Assembly: GCF_000257665.1 (NCBI RefSeq)
Contig: NZ_AJKR01000001.1
Location: forward strand, 108,270-172,269
Length of the DNA: 64,000 bases
Direction: 5' to 3'
DNA from: Candidatus Aquiluna sp. IMCC13023
Lineage (GTDB): Bacteria > Actinomycetota > Actinomycetes > Actinomycetales > Microbacteriaceae
Below the pieces are notes generated by a model, which was not told the DNA's origin, ran no database searches, and worked only from the letters and a program-made list of their open reading frames with translations. Shown here piece after piece: positions 7,251-16,809 of the stretch. Made by a program: the position numbers and the translations under genes. Numbering within the stretch: the stretch's first letter is position 1; each line of letters begins with the position of its first letter.

Positions 7251-8726
7251 TTAGTTTTTGTGGAACCATTCGGTCGCACCTAGGGCTCTAAGCCAGCTTG
7301 AATATTCGGCTTGACGATTTGTCCTTGGGCTGAAAGTTTCTTGAGTCGGATTCAAGTTTGCAATTTCTGATTGGCTTCTCCAAATTCCCGCCCCTAGTCC
7401 GGCCATCAAGGCAGCTCCAAGACCGGTGGACTCCAAGTTGCTGGCGCGCAGCACATCTTTGTTAGTGAAATCCGACTGGAGCTGCATGAGCAGATTGTTG
7501 GCAGCGGCACCGCCATCCACCTTTAAGGCAGAGATCTTTATTCCGATGTCCATTTCCATCGCATCCAGCACTGCCTTGACCTGAATGGCAATAGCCTCAA
7601 GGGTCGCAAACGCAACATGCGCATCAGTGGTCGCGCGCGTTAGCCCAAAGAGCGAACCACGGATGTCCGGCTGCCAGAAAGGAGCGCCCAGGCCCGTGAG
7701 TGCAGGCATAAGAATCACCCCATCGGATGATGAAACTTGGTTCGCGAGGTTTTCGATATCTGGCGATTTATCGATAATGCCAAGACCGTCTCTTAGCCAT
7801 TGCACTGCCGCGCCCGCCGCGAACACGGGGCCCTCAATTGCGTAGGTGGCTTTTCCGCTGTCATCCTGCCACGCGACAGTTCCGAGCAATCCGCGAGTAC
7901 TTTTCACAATTTTTTCGCCGGTGTTGGTAAGAACAAAAGCACCAGTTCCGTAGGTCGCCTTTGAATCACCTTCCTTGAAGGCTAACTGACCAAAAAGTGC
8001 GGCTTGTTGATCACCCGCGTTGCCAGTGATTGGAACGCCAAGGCCGAGAAAGTGCTCCGGGTCTGATTCGGCGAGGCTCCCCCAACTGGGCGTGATTGCT
8101 GGCAGGGCTTTTTCCGGTACATCAAAAACTGCGAGCAGCTCCGGATCCCATTCGCAGGTCTCTAGGGCCATTAGCTGGGTCCTGGAGGCGTTGCTTGCGT
8201 CAGTCACATGCGATTTTCCACCGGTTAGTCTTGCAATTAGGTAGCTATCGATAGTTCCAAGAGCGAATTGACCACCTTGAACACCAGACCAAACCTCTGG
8301 TAGGTTTCGCTGCCACCACAAAAACTTGCTCGCCGTGAAGTACGGATCAATGTTTAGGCCAGTGCGGGCTCTGATCCAGTCGTCCTGGTTTTGCTGGTCT
8401 AGCTCCTCTTTGAAAATACTGGTTCTTCGGTCTTGCCAAACTATTGCCCTTGTTGGAGACGTCAGGGCTTTTCGGTCCCAAATTACGGCCGTTTCCCTCT
8501 GATTAGTAATGCCGATGCATCGAATGACCTGATCAGTTTCAGACAGAGCTATTTTTGTGGCTGCAAGTGTTGCGGCCCAGATCTCTTCGGGGTTGTGCTC
8601 TACCCAGCCAGACTGCGGAAAGTACTGGTTAAATTCTTGGTAGCCGCGGGAAATTATCCGCCCCTCGTTGTTCACCACGAGGGCCGTTACTCCAGTAGTA
8701 CCGGCATCAAGCGCCAAAATCGACAT
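7251..8726 (-). CDS. glpK: Glycerol kinase
   Basis: A 491-residue FGGY-family kinase that phosphorylates glycerol to sn-glycerol 3-phosphate with ATP. Seen: N-terminal phosphate loop ALDAGTTGVTALV, GITNQRETAVIWDR (glycerol-binding Arg/Glu), NIDPYFTASKFLWW, YGTGAFVLTNTG, and the C-terminal ADP-binding DGGAAANNLLMQ. Start chosen at 8726 (MSILALDAG) rather than the upstream ATG at 8747, because GGAGG sits 6 nt before it. Divergent from glpD, its pathway partner; together they take glycerol to dihydroxyacetone phosphate. Confidence 0.95.
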   Translation of the reverse strand: MSILALDAGTTGVTALVVNNEGRIISRGYQEFNQYFPQSGWVEHNPEEIWAATLAATKIALSETDQVIRCIGITNQRETAVIWDRKALTSPTRAIVWQDRRTSIFKEELDQQNQDDWIRARTGLNIDPYFTASKFLWWQRNLPEVWSGVQGGQFALGTIDSYLIARLTGGKSHVTDASNASRTQLMALETCEWDPELLAVFDVPEKALPAITPSWGSLAESDPEHFLGLGVPITGNAGDQQAALFGQLAFKEGDSKATYGTGAFVLTNTGEKIVKSTRGLLGTVAWQDDSGKATYAIEGPVFAAGAAVQWLRDGLGIIDKSPDIENLANQVSSSDGVILMPALTGLGAPFWQPDIRGSLFGLTRATTDAHVAFATLEAIAIQVKAVLDAMEMDIGIKISALKVDGGAAANNLLMQLQSDFTNKDVLRASNLESTGLGAALMAGLGAGIWRSQSEIANLNPTQETFSPRTNRQAEYSSWLRALGATEWFHKN

Positions 8727-8760
8727 GAAGTTCCTCCATTCAGCCAATGAGCTTTCATAA

Positions 8761-10305
8761 ATGACTCTATTTTTTTATGATTTTAGTGTGGGCAAACAAA
8801 AGCAAACGAAATCGAACAAAAACGATCATTACGATGTTGCGATTATTGGAGCAGGCATAAATGGAGCAGTCGCCGCTGCAGCCGCCAGCGCGGCTGGCCT
8901 TAGGGTTTTGGTTGTCGACAAGGGCGACATTGCCAACTTCACTTCCCAAGAATCTAGCAATCTAGTTTGGGGAGGTATCAAGTATCTGCAGACCTATGAG
9001 TTTGGTTTGGTTATAAAGCTTTGTTTGGCTAGAAATCGACTCATGCGGAATTACCCGAATCAAATTCGCCAGATTGGATTTCTTGCTTCACTTGGTCCAA
9101 CAGCGCCGTTCGGGAGACTGTTGGGGACCTTCGGGACACTTTTTTACTGGGGTATTGGATTCTTCGGCACCAAAGCGCCGGCTAGTTATTCGGCAGTGGC
9201 AGCCAAGCGACTGGAGCCAAATCTCATTTCCGGTCGAACTGCAATTAAGTACTACGACGCTCAGCTTCCGGACAATGACTCAAGATTTGTTTTCGACTTT
9301 ATTCGTCACGCCATCAAGCACGGCTCGGATGTGCGAACCTACACGACCCTTGATTCTGCAACTCATGATGGAACACTCTGGGCGCTAAAGCTATCCGGCT
9401 CGGGCGCGACGACCGTGAGCGCTACGACCGTGATCAATGCAACTGGCCCATTTGCCAAAGAAGTATCGGAGATCCTGGGCTCCCCTACTAAGGCGGGGCT
9501 AGTTATGTCCAAGGGTATACATCTTGTGCTTGATAGAAAGCTCACCGATACCTATCAAGCTCTTGCTTTTTGGGACGAGCAAGAAAGATTGTTTTATGTC
9601 TTACCAATGGGGGACAGGTCAATGGTCGGTACCACCGACACTCGCGTTAAAGATTCAAAAACCGTCGTAACCAAAGAAGATCGAGATTTTGTTATCAAGC
9701 AAATAAACGCCCAGATGGAGCTTGAAACACCAATCACTCCCAAGGACGTCGTGTCGGAAAGGTCTGGGGTTCGGCCACTCGTGGTCGCCGCCGGAGACTC
9801 GGGGGATGTTCAGGACTGGCACCAATTGAGTCGTAAGCATGTTGTCGAGGTTGATAAAGAGCTATCTGTGGTGACTATCTTGGGCGGAAAGCTAACGGAC
9901 TGTCTGAATGTGGGGCAAGAGATGGTGCATGAGCTCTCAAGGCTTGGGCATAAGGTAAAGAAGCTAAAAAACTGGTTCGGAGAGGGCTCTCAAGTCCGAA
10001 AAGAAGAGTTTTATCAACTAGTTGAATCTCGGTCCGACCAAAAATCCTTCGAAAGGATTGCCGATGGGATCTGGCGGCGTCACGGCGCAGCTGGGTTTGA
10101 AATTGCTGGAGAAAGTCAGCTAACCGAGTTGATAGAGGGCCTCGGCATCACCGAGCAAGAAATTCGTCACATTGTCATAGCAGAAATGATAACCACGCGT
10201 GAAGATTTACTTCGCAGGAGGCTCCCGTTGAAGATGTCACGCTCAGACAAAGAGCTGGCAGCCAATAAGCCGCTAGAAAAACTACTCGTGGAGCTTGGCC
10301 TCTAG
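8761..10305 (+). CDS. glpD: Glycerol-3-phosphate dehydrogenase (FAD)
   Basis: About 514 residues. FAD-binding Rossmann motif VAIIGAGINGAV (27-38), then KGDIANFTSQESSNLVWGGIKYLQ, the conserved GlpD segment, and the C-terminal helical domain with ESxxxELIEGL. It oxidises glycerol 3-phosphate to dihydroxyacetone phosphate, passing electrons to the quinone pool at the membrane. The start is uncertain: ATG 8761 lies only 34 nt from the divergent glpK start, and GTG 8788 (before GKQKQTK) is an alternative; neither has a clear ribosome site. The last 24 nt overlap the convergent EamA gene. Confidence 0.9.
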   Translation: MTLFFYDFSVGKQKQTKSNKNDHYDVAIIGAGINGAVAAAAASAAGLRVLVVDKGDIANFTSQESSNLVWGGIKYLQTYEFGLVIKLCLARNRLMRNYPNQIRQIGFLASLGPTAPFGRLLGTFGTLFYWGIGFFGTKAPASYSAVAAKRLEPNLISGRTAIKYYDAQLPDNDSRFVFDFIRHAIKHGSDVRTYTTLDSATHDGTLWALKLSGSGATTVSATTVINATGPFAKEVSEILGSPTKAGLVMSKGIHLVLDRKLTDTYQALAFWDEQERLFYVLPMGDRSMVGTTDTRVKDSKTVVTKEDRDFVIKQINAQMELETPITPKDVVSERSGVRPLVVAAGDSGDVQDWHQLSRKHVVEVDKELSVVTILGGKLTDCLNVGQEMVHELSRLGHKVKKLKNWFGEGSQVRKEEFYQLVESRSDQKSFERIADGIWRRHGAAGFEIAGESQLTELIEGLGITEQEIRHIVIAEMITTREDLLRRRLPLKMSRSDKELAANKPLEKLLVELGL

Positions 10306-11178
10306 GGGGATTACCGGCTCAGTTTTCGTGGGCCACTCAACAATAAGCATTGCGGTCAGCATCACCGATCCACCGATGACCATCGCAGTTGTAAGGGGTT
10401 CTTGACCAAGCCCAACTGCCAATATCGCCGTGAAAATGACCTCGCTGGTAATTAGCAATGCCACTCGGGCAGGATCAATCAAAGTCTGGGCCCAAGTCTG
10501 AACCCAAAACGCGATCACGGTGGAAAGTAGGGCTGTGAAAAGAACTGCGAACCATACTTCCCAGTTCGGCGGCGGCTGGTAGCCATCGACAAGCGCAAAG
10601 CCCCAGCAGACAATTGCTGCGAAGCTGATTTGAATCATTGCGATTCTGTATGAGTTTCTTCCATGACCAAATTTGCCAAGAAGCAAAATATGAATGGCGA
10701 AGAATATTGCGCAAACAACTAGCCAGATTTGCCCAAGTTGAAATTCGATGTTGGTAGCCGCGCCCGAGAAAACGGCCAGTCCCACGACTGCGAGCAGCAC
10801 TCCGACAATTACGCGGACTGGGAAGCGCTTGCGTGTGAAAACCCAGGCAATGATCGGCGTGAATACAACATACAACCCCGTGAGAAAACCACTGGTGGCT
10901 GCAGTTGTGAGGCTTAGACCAATAGTCTGGGTTATGAATCCAAAAGCCAGCACAATCCCAATTAGCGAGCCGAACTTCAGATCTCCCGGTTTCATGGCCA
11001 GCGAAAGTCTTGGTCTCATTGCGATCATGGCGATCGCAGCAATCGAAAATCTAGTTGCGAGAAAGTCCATGTATGGCTGTTGTTCAATGGCGTCCTTCAT
11101 CAGAACAAAGGCAGCACCCCATACAAAACCAACGCCCAACAGGGCAATGACTGCTAGGCGGGTTTTAGGCACTAGCAA
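10282..11178 (-). CDS. EamA/DMT family transporter
   Basis: A 298-residue membrane protein with ten hydrophobic helices arranged as two EamA repeats. Diagnostic pieces are GFVWGAAFVLMKDAI near residue 16, the LTTAATSGFLTGLYVVFTPIIAW helix of repeat one, and the second-repeat ALLSTVIAFWVQTWAQ...ALLITSEVIFTAILAV. Family members export metabolites such as amino acids. It sits 3 nt downstream of the SDR-DUF2867 gene's stop and may share its transcript. Substrate unknown. Confidence 0.85.
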   Translation of the reverse strand: MLVPKTRLAVIALLGVGFVWGAAFVLMKDAIEQQPYMDFLATRFSIAAIAMIAMRPRLSLAMKPGDLKFGSLIGIVLAFGFITQTIGLSLTTAATSGFLTGLYVVFTPIIAWVFTRKRFPVRVIVGVLLAVVGLAVFSGAATNIEFQLGQIWLVVCAIFFAIHILLLGKFGHGRNSYRIAMIQISFAAIVCWGFALVDGYQPPPNWEVWFAVLFTALLSTVIAFWVQTWAQTLIDPARVALLITSEVIFTAILAVGLGQEPLTTAMVIGGSVMLTAMLIVEWPTKTEPVIPLEAKLHE

Positions 11179-11181
11179 ATC

Positions 11182-12708
11182 CTAGCTGGTGACGGGCTTT
11201 CTACTTTTGCCGCCACTTAGCTTCTTAGCCATGGAGGGGAACACGATGCCATGCATGAATGAAACGAGCCACCAGTAAGCGTGCCCAGCAAGTCCGTGCG
11301 GGTGATAGTAAGCCTTTTGAACGAGCAAAGTTTTGCCGTCGCCTAGTTCCGAGACTTCAAATTCCAACCACGCAAGTCCAGGCATCTTCATTTCGGCCCG
11401 AAGCCGAAGCAAGTGCTGTCTTTCAATCTTTTCAACTCTCCAGAAGTCAAGAGCCTCGCCCTCCATGAGAGTTTTTGGGTCACGACGGCCCCGTCGAAGA
11501 CCAACTCCGCCAACCACTAGATCCATAAGCCCGCGTAGCTCCCAGGCCCAGGTGGCAGTTGAATATCCGTTCTTCCCACCGATTGCCTCGACTCGACCCC
11601 AAACTTCACCGACCGAGTCAGTGGATACAAATTCCCGATGATCAACATAAAGCGACCCGCCAGCCCAGCTCGGGTCCGTTGGAAGCGGTTCTGAGGGAGT
11701 GCCTGGAAAAGATGCGTTACTCCATCTGGTTTCCACCTCAAGGTCTTTTACTCGAGTTAGCGCGAGGCCAACAGCGCTCTTGAAGTCAGTCATGCCCCCC
11801 ACGGCCTCGGGGATTAAATCCCGAATGCTGTTGTCTCTTGCAACCACATCGTGCTTTAGGGATGCCACCAGGCGCTTAGCGAGGGTTACTGGCACCGGGG
11901 TGACAAGCCCAACCCACCCCGATGCAAGCCTCGGGGTTAGAACTGGAAGCGGAATGATTATCCTCTTGCGCAATCCAGCCACCTGGGCATACACCTGCAT
12001 CATTTCTAGGTAGGTGAAAATATCCGGACCACCGATGTCGAAGTCTTTGTTCAATTTTTTATCTAGGGTTGCAGCACCTACCAAATATCTAAGAACATCC
12101 CGGATAGCAATCGGTTGGATTTTATTTAGTAGCCACTTTGGAGTGACCATAAACGGCAAGCGCTCGGTTAGGTGCCGAAGCATTTCGAACGAAGCAGATC
12201 CGGATCCGATAACTACCCCTGCTCGAAGCTCAATTGTGGGAACCCCAGACCCTCGAAGGATTTCACCAGTTTCTTCCCTAGCGGACATGTGCGGCGAAAG
12301 TTCGAAGTCGTTTGAAATCATGCCACCCAGATAAATAATTCTGGTGACATTTTTTTCCTTGGCCACCTTGCCAAAAACCTCGGCTAGCTCGCGCTCCATA
12401 AGTTCGAAGTTTTTGTCGACCATTAGGGCGTGAAGTAAATAATATGCCAGGTCGATGCCCTCTAGTGCCTGAGCCAACACAGTCGGGTCGGTGGCGTCGC
12501 CCACCACAACCTCGACATTTTTCTGCCATGGGTAATCAGTAATGCGCCGAGGATCCCGGACTAACACCCGAACTTTGTAATCGTGGGCCAAGAGCTCGCG
12601 AATCAAGCGGCCGCCAATATATCCGGTTGCTCCGGTAACAAGTACCTTGGCCGGCTTCCCACTTTTATTCTTGAGGGTTGCAAGATCTGAGGTTACGGTT
12701 TTTATCAT
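11182..12708 (-). CDS. SDR family NAD(P)-binding protein with DUF2867 domain
   Basis: A 508-residue two-domain protein. Residues 20-310 form an atypical SDR/NmrA-like Rossmann domain (VLVTGATGYIGGRLI). Residues 340-495 match DUF2867 (WRVEKIERQHLLRLRAEMKMPGLAWLEFEV, then QKAYYHPHGLAGHAYWW). Such fusions are common in actinobacteria and annotated as epimerase- or oxidoreductase-like; their reaction is not known. The ATG start has only a T/A-rich stretch upstream and no ribosome site, so the mRNA may be leaderless. Confidence 0.8.
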   Translation of the reverse strand: MIKTVTSDLATLKNKSGKPAKVLVTGATGYIGGRLIRELLAHDYKVRVLVRDPRRITDYPWQKNVEVVVGDATDPTVLAQALEGIDLAYYLLHALMVDKNFELMERELAEVFGKVAKEKNVTRIIYLGGMISNDFELSPHMSAREETGEILRGSGVPTIELRAGVVIGSGSASFEMLRHLTERLPFMVTPKWLLNKIQPIAIRDVLRYLVGAATLDKKLNKDFDIGGPDIFTYLEMMQVYAQVAGLRKRIIIPLPVLTPRLASGWVGLVTPVPVTLAKRLVASLKHDVVARDNSIRDLIPEAVGGMTDFKSAVGLALTRVKDLEVETRWSNASFPGTPSEPLPTDPSWAGGSLYVDHREFVSTDSVGEVWGRVEAIGGKNGYSTATWAWELRGLMDLVVGGVGLRRGRRDPKTLMEGEALDFWRVEKIERQHLLRLRAEMKMPGLAWLEFEVSELGDGKTLLVQKAYYHPHGLAGHAYWWLVSFMHGIVFPSMAKKLSGGKSRKPVTS

Positions 12709-12742
12709 TAAAAAAACAACCTACTACCGACCGGTTTTGTTT

Positions 12743-13522
12743 CTAACCGAAGCGACCAGAAACGTAGTCTTCGGTCTGTTGCTCGGTTGGGTTGGAGAAA
12801 ACCTTTTCGGTTTTGTCGTATTCGATTAGCTTGCCCGGCAGTCCGCTACCCGCAATGTTGAAAAACGCGGTCATGTCAGAAATTCTTGAGGCCTGCTGCA
12901 TATTGTGAGTGACGATCACAACGGTGAAGTGTTCCTTTAGTTCTACCGCTAAATCTTCAATCGCAGCAGTTGAAATTGGGTCGAGTGCTGAAGTTGGCTC
13001 GTCCATCAAGATAACGTCTGGTTCCACCGCGATGGCCCTGGCGATACAAAGCCGCTGCTGCTGACCACCTGAGAGCCCAGAGCCTGGCTTTTCTAGGCGG
13101 TCTTTGACCTCATTCCAAAGGTTCGCTCCCACAAGCGCTTTCTCGGTAATTTCCTCTGCCTCAGCCTTTGACATCCTGGAATTATTCAGCTTGTATCCAG
13201 AAAGAACGTTGTCCTTGATGGACATTGTTGGGAATGGGTTTGGTCGCTGGAACACCATTCCGACTTGCCTGCGCACTCGAACTGGATCAACATCCGGTCC
13301 GTAGACATCTTCGCCGTCCATAAGTAGTTGGCCCTCAACCCTTGCGCCTGGGATCACCTCGTGCATGCGGTTCAGGGTTCTAATAAGAGTTGATTTCCCG
13401 CAACCGGAAGGACCGATAAAGGCGGTGATGGCTTTGGGCTCAATCACCATGCTCACGTCCTGGACGGCCAAGAAGGCCTTGTAATAGACGTCCAGTGACT
13501 TCAGTTCAATGCGTTTTGACAT
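12743..13522 (-). CDS. pstB: Phosphate ABC transporter ATP-binding protein
   Basis: A 259-residue ATPase with Walker A GPSGCGKS, the Q-loop region [14 protein letters not shown], signature LSGGQQQR and Walker [16 protein letters not shown]. The PNPFPMSI segment and ending DYVSGRFG are diagnostic for PstB. It powers high-affinity phosphate import with PstA/PstC and PstS. It is last in the minus-strand pstS-pstC-pstA-pstB unit, 3 nt after pstA. Confidence 0.97.
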   Translation of the reverse strand: MSKRIELKSLDVYYKAFLAVQDVSMVIEPKAITAFIGPSGCGKSTLIRTLNRMHEVIPGARVEGQLLMDGEDVYGPDVDPVRVRRQVGMVFQRPNPFPTMSIKDNVLSGYKLNNSRMSKAEAEEITEKALVGANLWNEVKDRLEKPGSGLSGGQQQRLCIARAIAVEPDVILMDEPTSALDPISTAAIEDLAVELKEHFTVVIVTHNMQQASRISDMTAFFNIAGSGLPGKLIEYDKTEKVFSNPTEQQTEDYVSGRFG

Positions 13523-13525
13523 TCT

Positions 13526-14590
13526 TTATCCCTTCGGAGAAAAGTACTTGCTTATTAGTCGGGCAACGAGGTTTAGGACCATGACGATAAGCATCAACGT
13601 TAGAGCTCCAGCCCATGCCCTATCCAAATAGGCCTGCATGTCCACACCTTGGTTGGCGTAGGAAGTGTAGACAAAAACAGGAAGTGTCATCATGCGCTCA
13701 TTTAGCGGGTTGTAATTCATGGAAGCCGTGAATCCCGCGATCAATAGAAGCGGAGCGGTCTCTCCGATTACTCGAGCGATAGCTATCATGATGCCGGTTG
13801 CAATACCCGCAAGCGAGGTGGGAAGAACAACTTTTAGAACTGTCAGCCACTTTGGAACCCCAAGCGCGTAGGCCGCTTCTCGAAGCTCGTTGGGAACGAT
13901 CTTCAGCATCTCCTCGGTCGCTCTGATGACAACCGGAATCATCAACAGGCTCAGGGCAATAGCTCCGCCAAGACCCATTCTGACTCCAGGTCCAAAGAAG
14001 ATTACAAAAAGCGCATAAGCAAAAAGCCCCGCCACAATCGATGGAACCCCGGTCATGACATCAACAAAAAAAGTGACTAAACGAGCGACTGTTCCGCGGC
14101 CATATTCCACGAGGTAGATGGCAGCCATGATTCCGATGGGCACTGAAATAAGGGTTGCTATACCGGTTATTTCGACGGTTCCGATGATTGCGTGAAGTGC
14201 TCCGCCACCTTCGCCGACAACATTTCGCATCGAGAAAGTAAAGAATTCAGCATCGAATCTTGCAACTCCCTTGGTTACGACCGTGTAGGCAAGAGACAAA
14301 AGTGGAATCAGCGCAAGTGAGAAGGCTGTGGAAACCATGATCGTCACCAGACGATCGGTTGCTTTTCGGACCCCCTCGATAACCCTGGAAATTACATAGA
14401 TAGCAACTGTGAAGCCAAGAAGTCCAAAAATTGCAACCGGAATAAAGTTGATTGCAGCACTGTCACTATCCGATGCAATCAAGACCTGCAGGCCAAAAGA
14501 GGCCAAGAAAAAGCTGACTAATAATGTTGGAGACAGCCACTTTGGTAGGTCTTGGGTTCCTCGGAAGCTTGAATTTAGCTGCGTTGTCAT
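13526..14590 (-). CDS. pstA: Phosphate ABC transporter permease PstA
   Basis: A 354-residue inner-membrane permease with six core helices plus an extended N-terminus holding two extra hydrophobic segments (residues 25-45 and 50-70). The conserved cytoplasmic loop LREAAYALGVPKWLTVLKVVLP contacts the ATPase. Its start abuts the pstC stop by one base (14590), so the two are coupled. Confidence 0.95.
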   Translation of the reverse strand: MTTQLNSSFRGTQDLPKWLSPTLLVSFFLASFGLQVLIASDSDSAAINFIPVAIFGLLGFTVAIYVISRVIEGVRKATDRLVTIMVSTAFSLALIPLLSLAYTVVTKGVARFDAEFFTFSMRNVVGEGGGALHAIIGTVEITGIATLISVPIGIMAAIYLVEYGRGTVARLVTFFVDVMTGVPSIVAGLFAYALFVIFFGPGVRMGLGGAIALSLLMIPVVIRATEEMLKIVPNELREAAYALGVPKWLTVLKVVLPTSLAGIATGIMIAIARVIGETAPLLLIAGFTASMNYNPLNERMMTLPVFVYTSYANQGVDMQAYLDRAWAGALTLMLIVMVLNLVARLISKYFSPKG

Positions 14591-15516
14591 TAGTTGGCCC
14601 CCGAGAATTCTGCTCTGCGGCTAATAACCCAGCGGGCAATCATGTTGACAACCATTGTGATCGCAAACAGGACCAGCCCAGTCGCAATCAAAAGGTTCGT
14701 GTAATTACCGCCAGCCTCTGGAAACTGGAGGGCGATGTTGGCGGCGATCGTGTTGGAGTTCGTCGAGGTCAAAACTGCGAATGAGACCACGGCCGCAGGT
14801 GACAAAACCATGGCGACCGCCATGGTTTCACCAAGTGCTCGGCCTAGGCCGAGCATTGCTGCTGAGATGATTCCCGGGCGACCGAATGGCAGCACTGCCA
14901 TCTTGATCATTTCCCATCTGGTTGCGCCAAGTGCAAGAGCTGCTTCCTCGTGGAGCCTGGGGGTCTGCAAGAAGATTTCGCGAATGAGCGCGGCCATGAT
15001 CGGAAGGACCATGATCGCTAGCACGATACCCACCGTCAGCATTGTTCTTCCAGTGGCAGACACCTGCCCAGCAAACATCGGAATCCAGCCCAAGTTCGCA
15101 TTTAGCCAATTGAAGGTCGGGCTTAGAAATGGCGCCAGTACCAAGATTCCCCAGAGGCCGTAAACCACCGAAGGAATTGCTGCCAAAAGATCTACTGCGT
15201 AACCGAGAACCTGGGCAAATCTGCGATTAGCAAAGTGTGAAATATAAAGGGCGATTCCAACTGCCAGGGGAGTTGCAATCGCCAATCCAATAACCGAGGC
15301 ATAAACGGTGCCAAAAACAAAAGGAAGAACGTAGCTAAAGAACCCCTCAGAGGCTGCGTCGATTGGCGGTCCGGTAAATGCCGGAACTGACTGTGCGAAC
15401 AAGAAGGCTGCGACAGTGGCAAGAGTTGCAAGGATGCTGACACCTGCGAAAAAAGCTAGGTTCGCGAACACGACATCGCCGAGGCGTCGAACTGCCTTCG
15501 GCTTAGTGTCGGTCAT
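14590..15516 (-). CDS. pstC: Phosphate ABC transporter permease PstC
   Basis: A 308-residue permease, six helices. It has the PstC pattern AIPSVVYGLWGILVL and the ATPase-contact loop LHEEAALALGATRWEMIKMAVLP. Forms the phosphate channel with PstA. It is separated from pstS by about 90 nt containing a strong terminator hairpin, so expression of pstCAB relative to pstS is probably set by read-through. Confidence 0.95.
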   Translation of the reverse strand: MTDTKPKAVRRLGDVVFANLAFFAGVSILATLATVAAFLFAQSVPAFTGPPIDAASEGFFSYVLPFVFGTVYASVIGLAIATPLAVGIALYISHFANRRFAQVLGYAVDLLAAIPSVVYGLWGILVLAPFLSPTFNWLNANLGWIPMFAGQVSATGRTMLTVGIVLAIMVLPIMAALIREIFLQTPRLHEEAALALGATRWEMIKMAVLPFGRPGIISAAMLGLGRALGETMAVAMVLSPAAVVSFAVLTSTNSNTIAANIALQFPEAGGNYTNLLIATGLVLFAITMVVNMIARWVISRRAEFSGAN

Positions 15517-15559
15517 TATTTCCTCTACTTATTTGTATGGGTACAAAGTTAGTAAATAA

Positions 15560-15588
15560 AACCCGGCCTAGGAGACCTAGGCCGGGTT
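15560..15588 (-). terminator. Strong hairpin terminator between pstS and pstC
   Basis: AACCCGGCCTAGG and its exact complement form a 13-bp stem with a 3-nt loop. On the minus strand it is followed by TTTATTTA. It sits 19 nt after the pstS stop and 43 nt before the pstC start, so it acts as a partial terminator inside the operon. This would give more binding protein than permease. Confidence 0.85.
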
Positions 15589-15607
15589 CTATTAACCTAA
15601 TGTTCAG

Positions 15608-16717
15608 TTACTTGATTGCGTCAATGATGGCCTGTGCCTTTGCACGAAGACCAGCAGAGATTGGTGCATTTCCAGCTGACGCCGCAGCTGCGTTCTGTCC
15701 TTCTTCTGAAACTAGGAATGAAGCCCAGGCGCGAACTAGTTCTGCCTGTGCGTCATCCGCGTAGTCGTTGCAACCCATTAGGTAGCTAACCAAAACGATT
15801 GGGTAGGCACCTGATGCTGTGGTGTTGCGGTCAATCTTGGTTGCCAAGTCGTATGACTCGCGTCCTTCGACTAGTGGTGATGCGTCAACTACTGCAGCAG
15901 CAGCTTCGGCTGAGTATGAAACGAAGTCAGTTCCGACCTTTACTGCAACGGTTCCAAGGTCACCGGCGCGTGATGCGTCTGCATAACCGATTGTTCCGTT
16001 ACCACCGGTAACTGCCGAGACAACTCCCGAGGTGCCCTGTGCACCCTCGCCACCGTACTCAACTGGCCACGCTTCAATTGCACCCACGGTCCAGACGTTC
16101 TCTGCAACCTTTGCTAGGTAGTCAGTGAAGTTCTTCGAGGTACCAGACTCGTCAGAGCGGTGTACCGCTGTGATCTGTAGTTCAGGAAGAGCTACGCCTG
16201 GGTTTGCAGCGGCGATTGCTGAATCGTTCCACATTGTGATCTCGCCAGCAAAGATGCCAGCAACAGTTGCACCCTCCATGTTTAGGCTCGAGATACCATC
16301 AAGGTTGAAGATAACTGCGATCGGAGAAATCCAGATTGGGAACTCCCACGGCATTGTTCCAACTTCGCAGCTTGGGAAGGCTTCAAGTAGTTCTTCGTCT
16401 TTCCAGTACGAGTCGGAACCGGTGAAGGAAGTTGCACCCTCCATGAACTGAGCACGACCGGTACCAGAACCGGTTGGGTCATAGTTCACGGTCACACCCG
16501 GGTTTGCAATCTGGAAAGCGGCAATCCACGCTTCTTGACCAGCAGCCATTGAAGATGCGCCAGAACCGTTTAGGGTTCCGGTTAGCTCAACAACTGTTTC
16601 TGTTGATCCGGCGGCAGCGCTTGTTGGGGTCTCTACGACCGATTCGTTAGCTGCACAGCCTGCTAGCACCAAGGTGCTGGCAGCAGCCAGGGCACCAAGC
16701 TTGAGAATGTTGTTCAT
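15608..16717 (-). CDS. pstS: Phosphate-binding lipoprotein PstS
   Basis: A 369-residue extracellular solute-binding lipoprotein. Signal peptide with lipobox LAGC (Cys near residue 21), a Thr/Ser/Ala-rich linker, then the PstS domain: GSGASSMAAGQEAWIAAF, DPTGSGTGRAQFMEG (phosphate-contacting Ser/Thr/Gly/Arg), VHRSDESGTSKNFTDYL, and the closing SEEGQNAAA. It captures phosphate outside the membrane and delivers it to PstCAB. GTTTAC repeats upstream suggest Pho-regulon control. Confidence 0.97.
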   Translation of the reverse strand: MNNILKLGALAAASTLVLAGCAANESVVETPTSAAAGSTETVVELTGTLNGSGASSMAAGQEAWIAAFQIANPGVTVNYDPTGSGTGRAQFMEGATSFTGSDSYWKDEELLEAFPSCEVGTMPWEFPIWISPIAVIFNLDGISSLNMEGATVAGIFAGEITMWNDSAIAAANPGVALPELQITAVHRSDESGTSKNFTDYLAKVAENVWTVGAIEAWPVEYGGEGAQGTSGVVSAVTGGNGTIGYADASRAGDLGTVAVKVGTDFVSYSAEAAAAVVDASPLVEGRESYDLATKIDRNTTASGAYPIVLVSYLMGCNDYADDAQAELVRAWASFLVSEEGQNAAAASAGNAPISAGLRAKAQAIIDAIK

Positions 16718-16784
16718 GTATTACCTTTCCTTATGGGTTTTGTTAGGCGAGAGCCAAGTTAGAAAGGGAATACAAACTTGGCTT

Positions 16785-16799
16785 GTAAACCAAGTAAAC
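16785..16799 (-). promoter_or_regulatory. Direct GTTTAC repeats upstream of pstS (Pho-box candidate)
   Basis: On the minus strand, two GTTTAC units occur with 9-nt period (plus coordinates 16794-16799 and 16785-16790), about 70-80 nt upstream of the pstS start. A 12-nt core (TGTTTACTTGGT) also occurs in front of senX3. This suggests a common regulator, RegX3 being the obvious candidate. Confidence 0.5.
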
Positions 16800-16809
16800 A
16801 GCTGATGAA

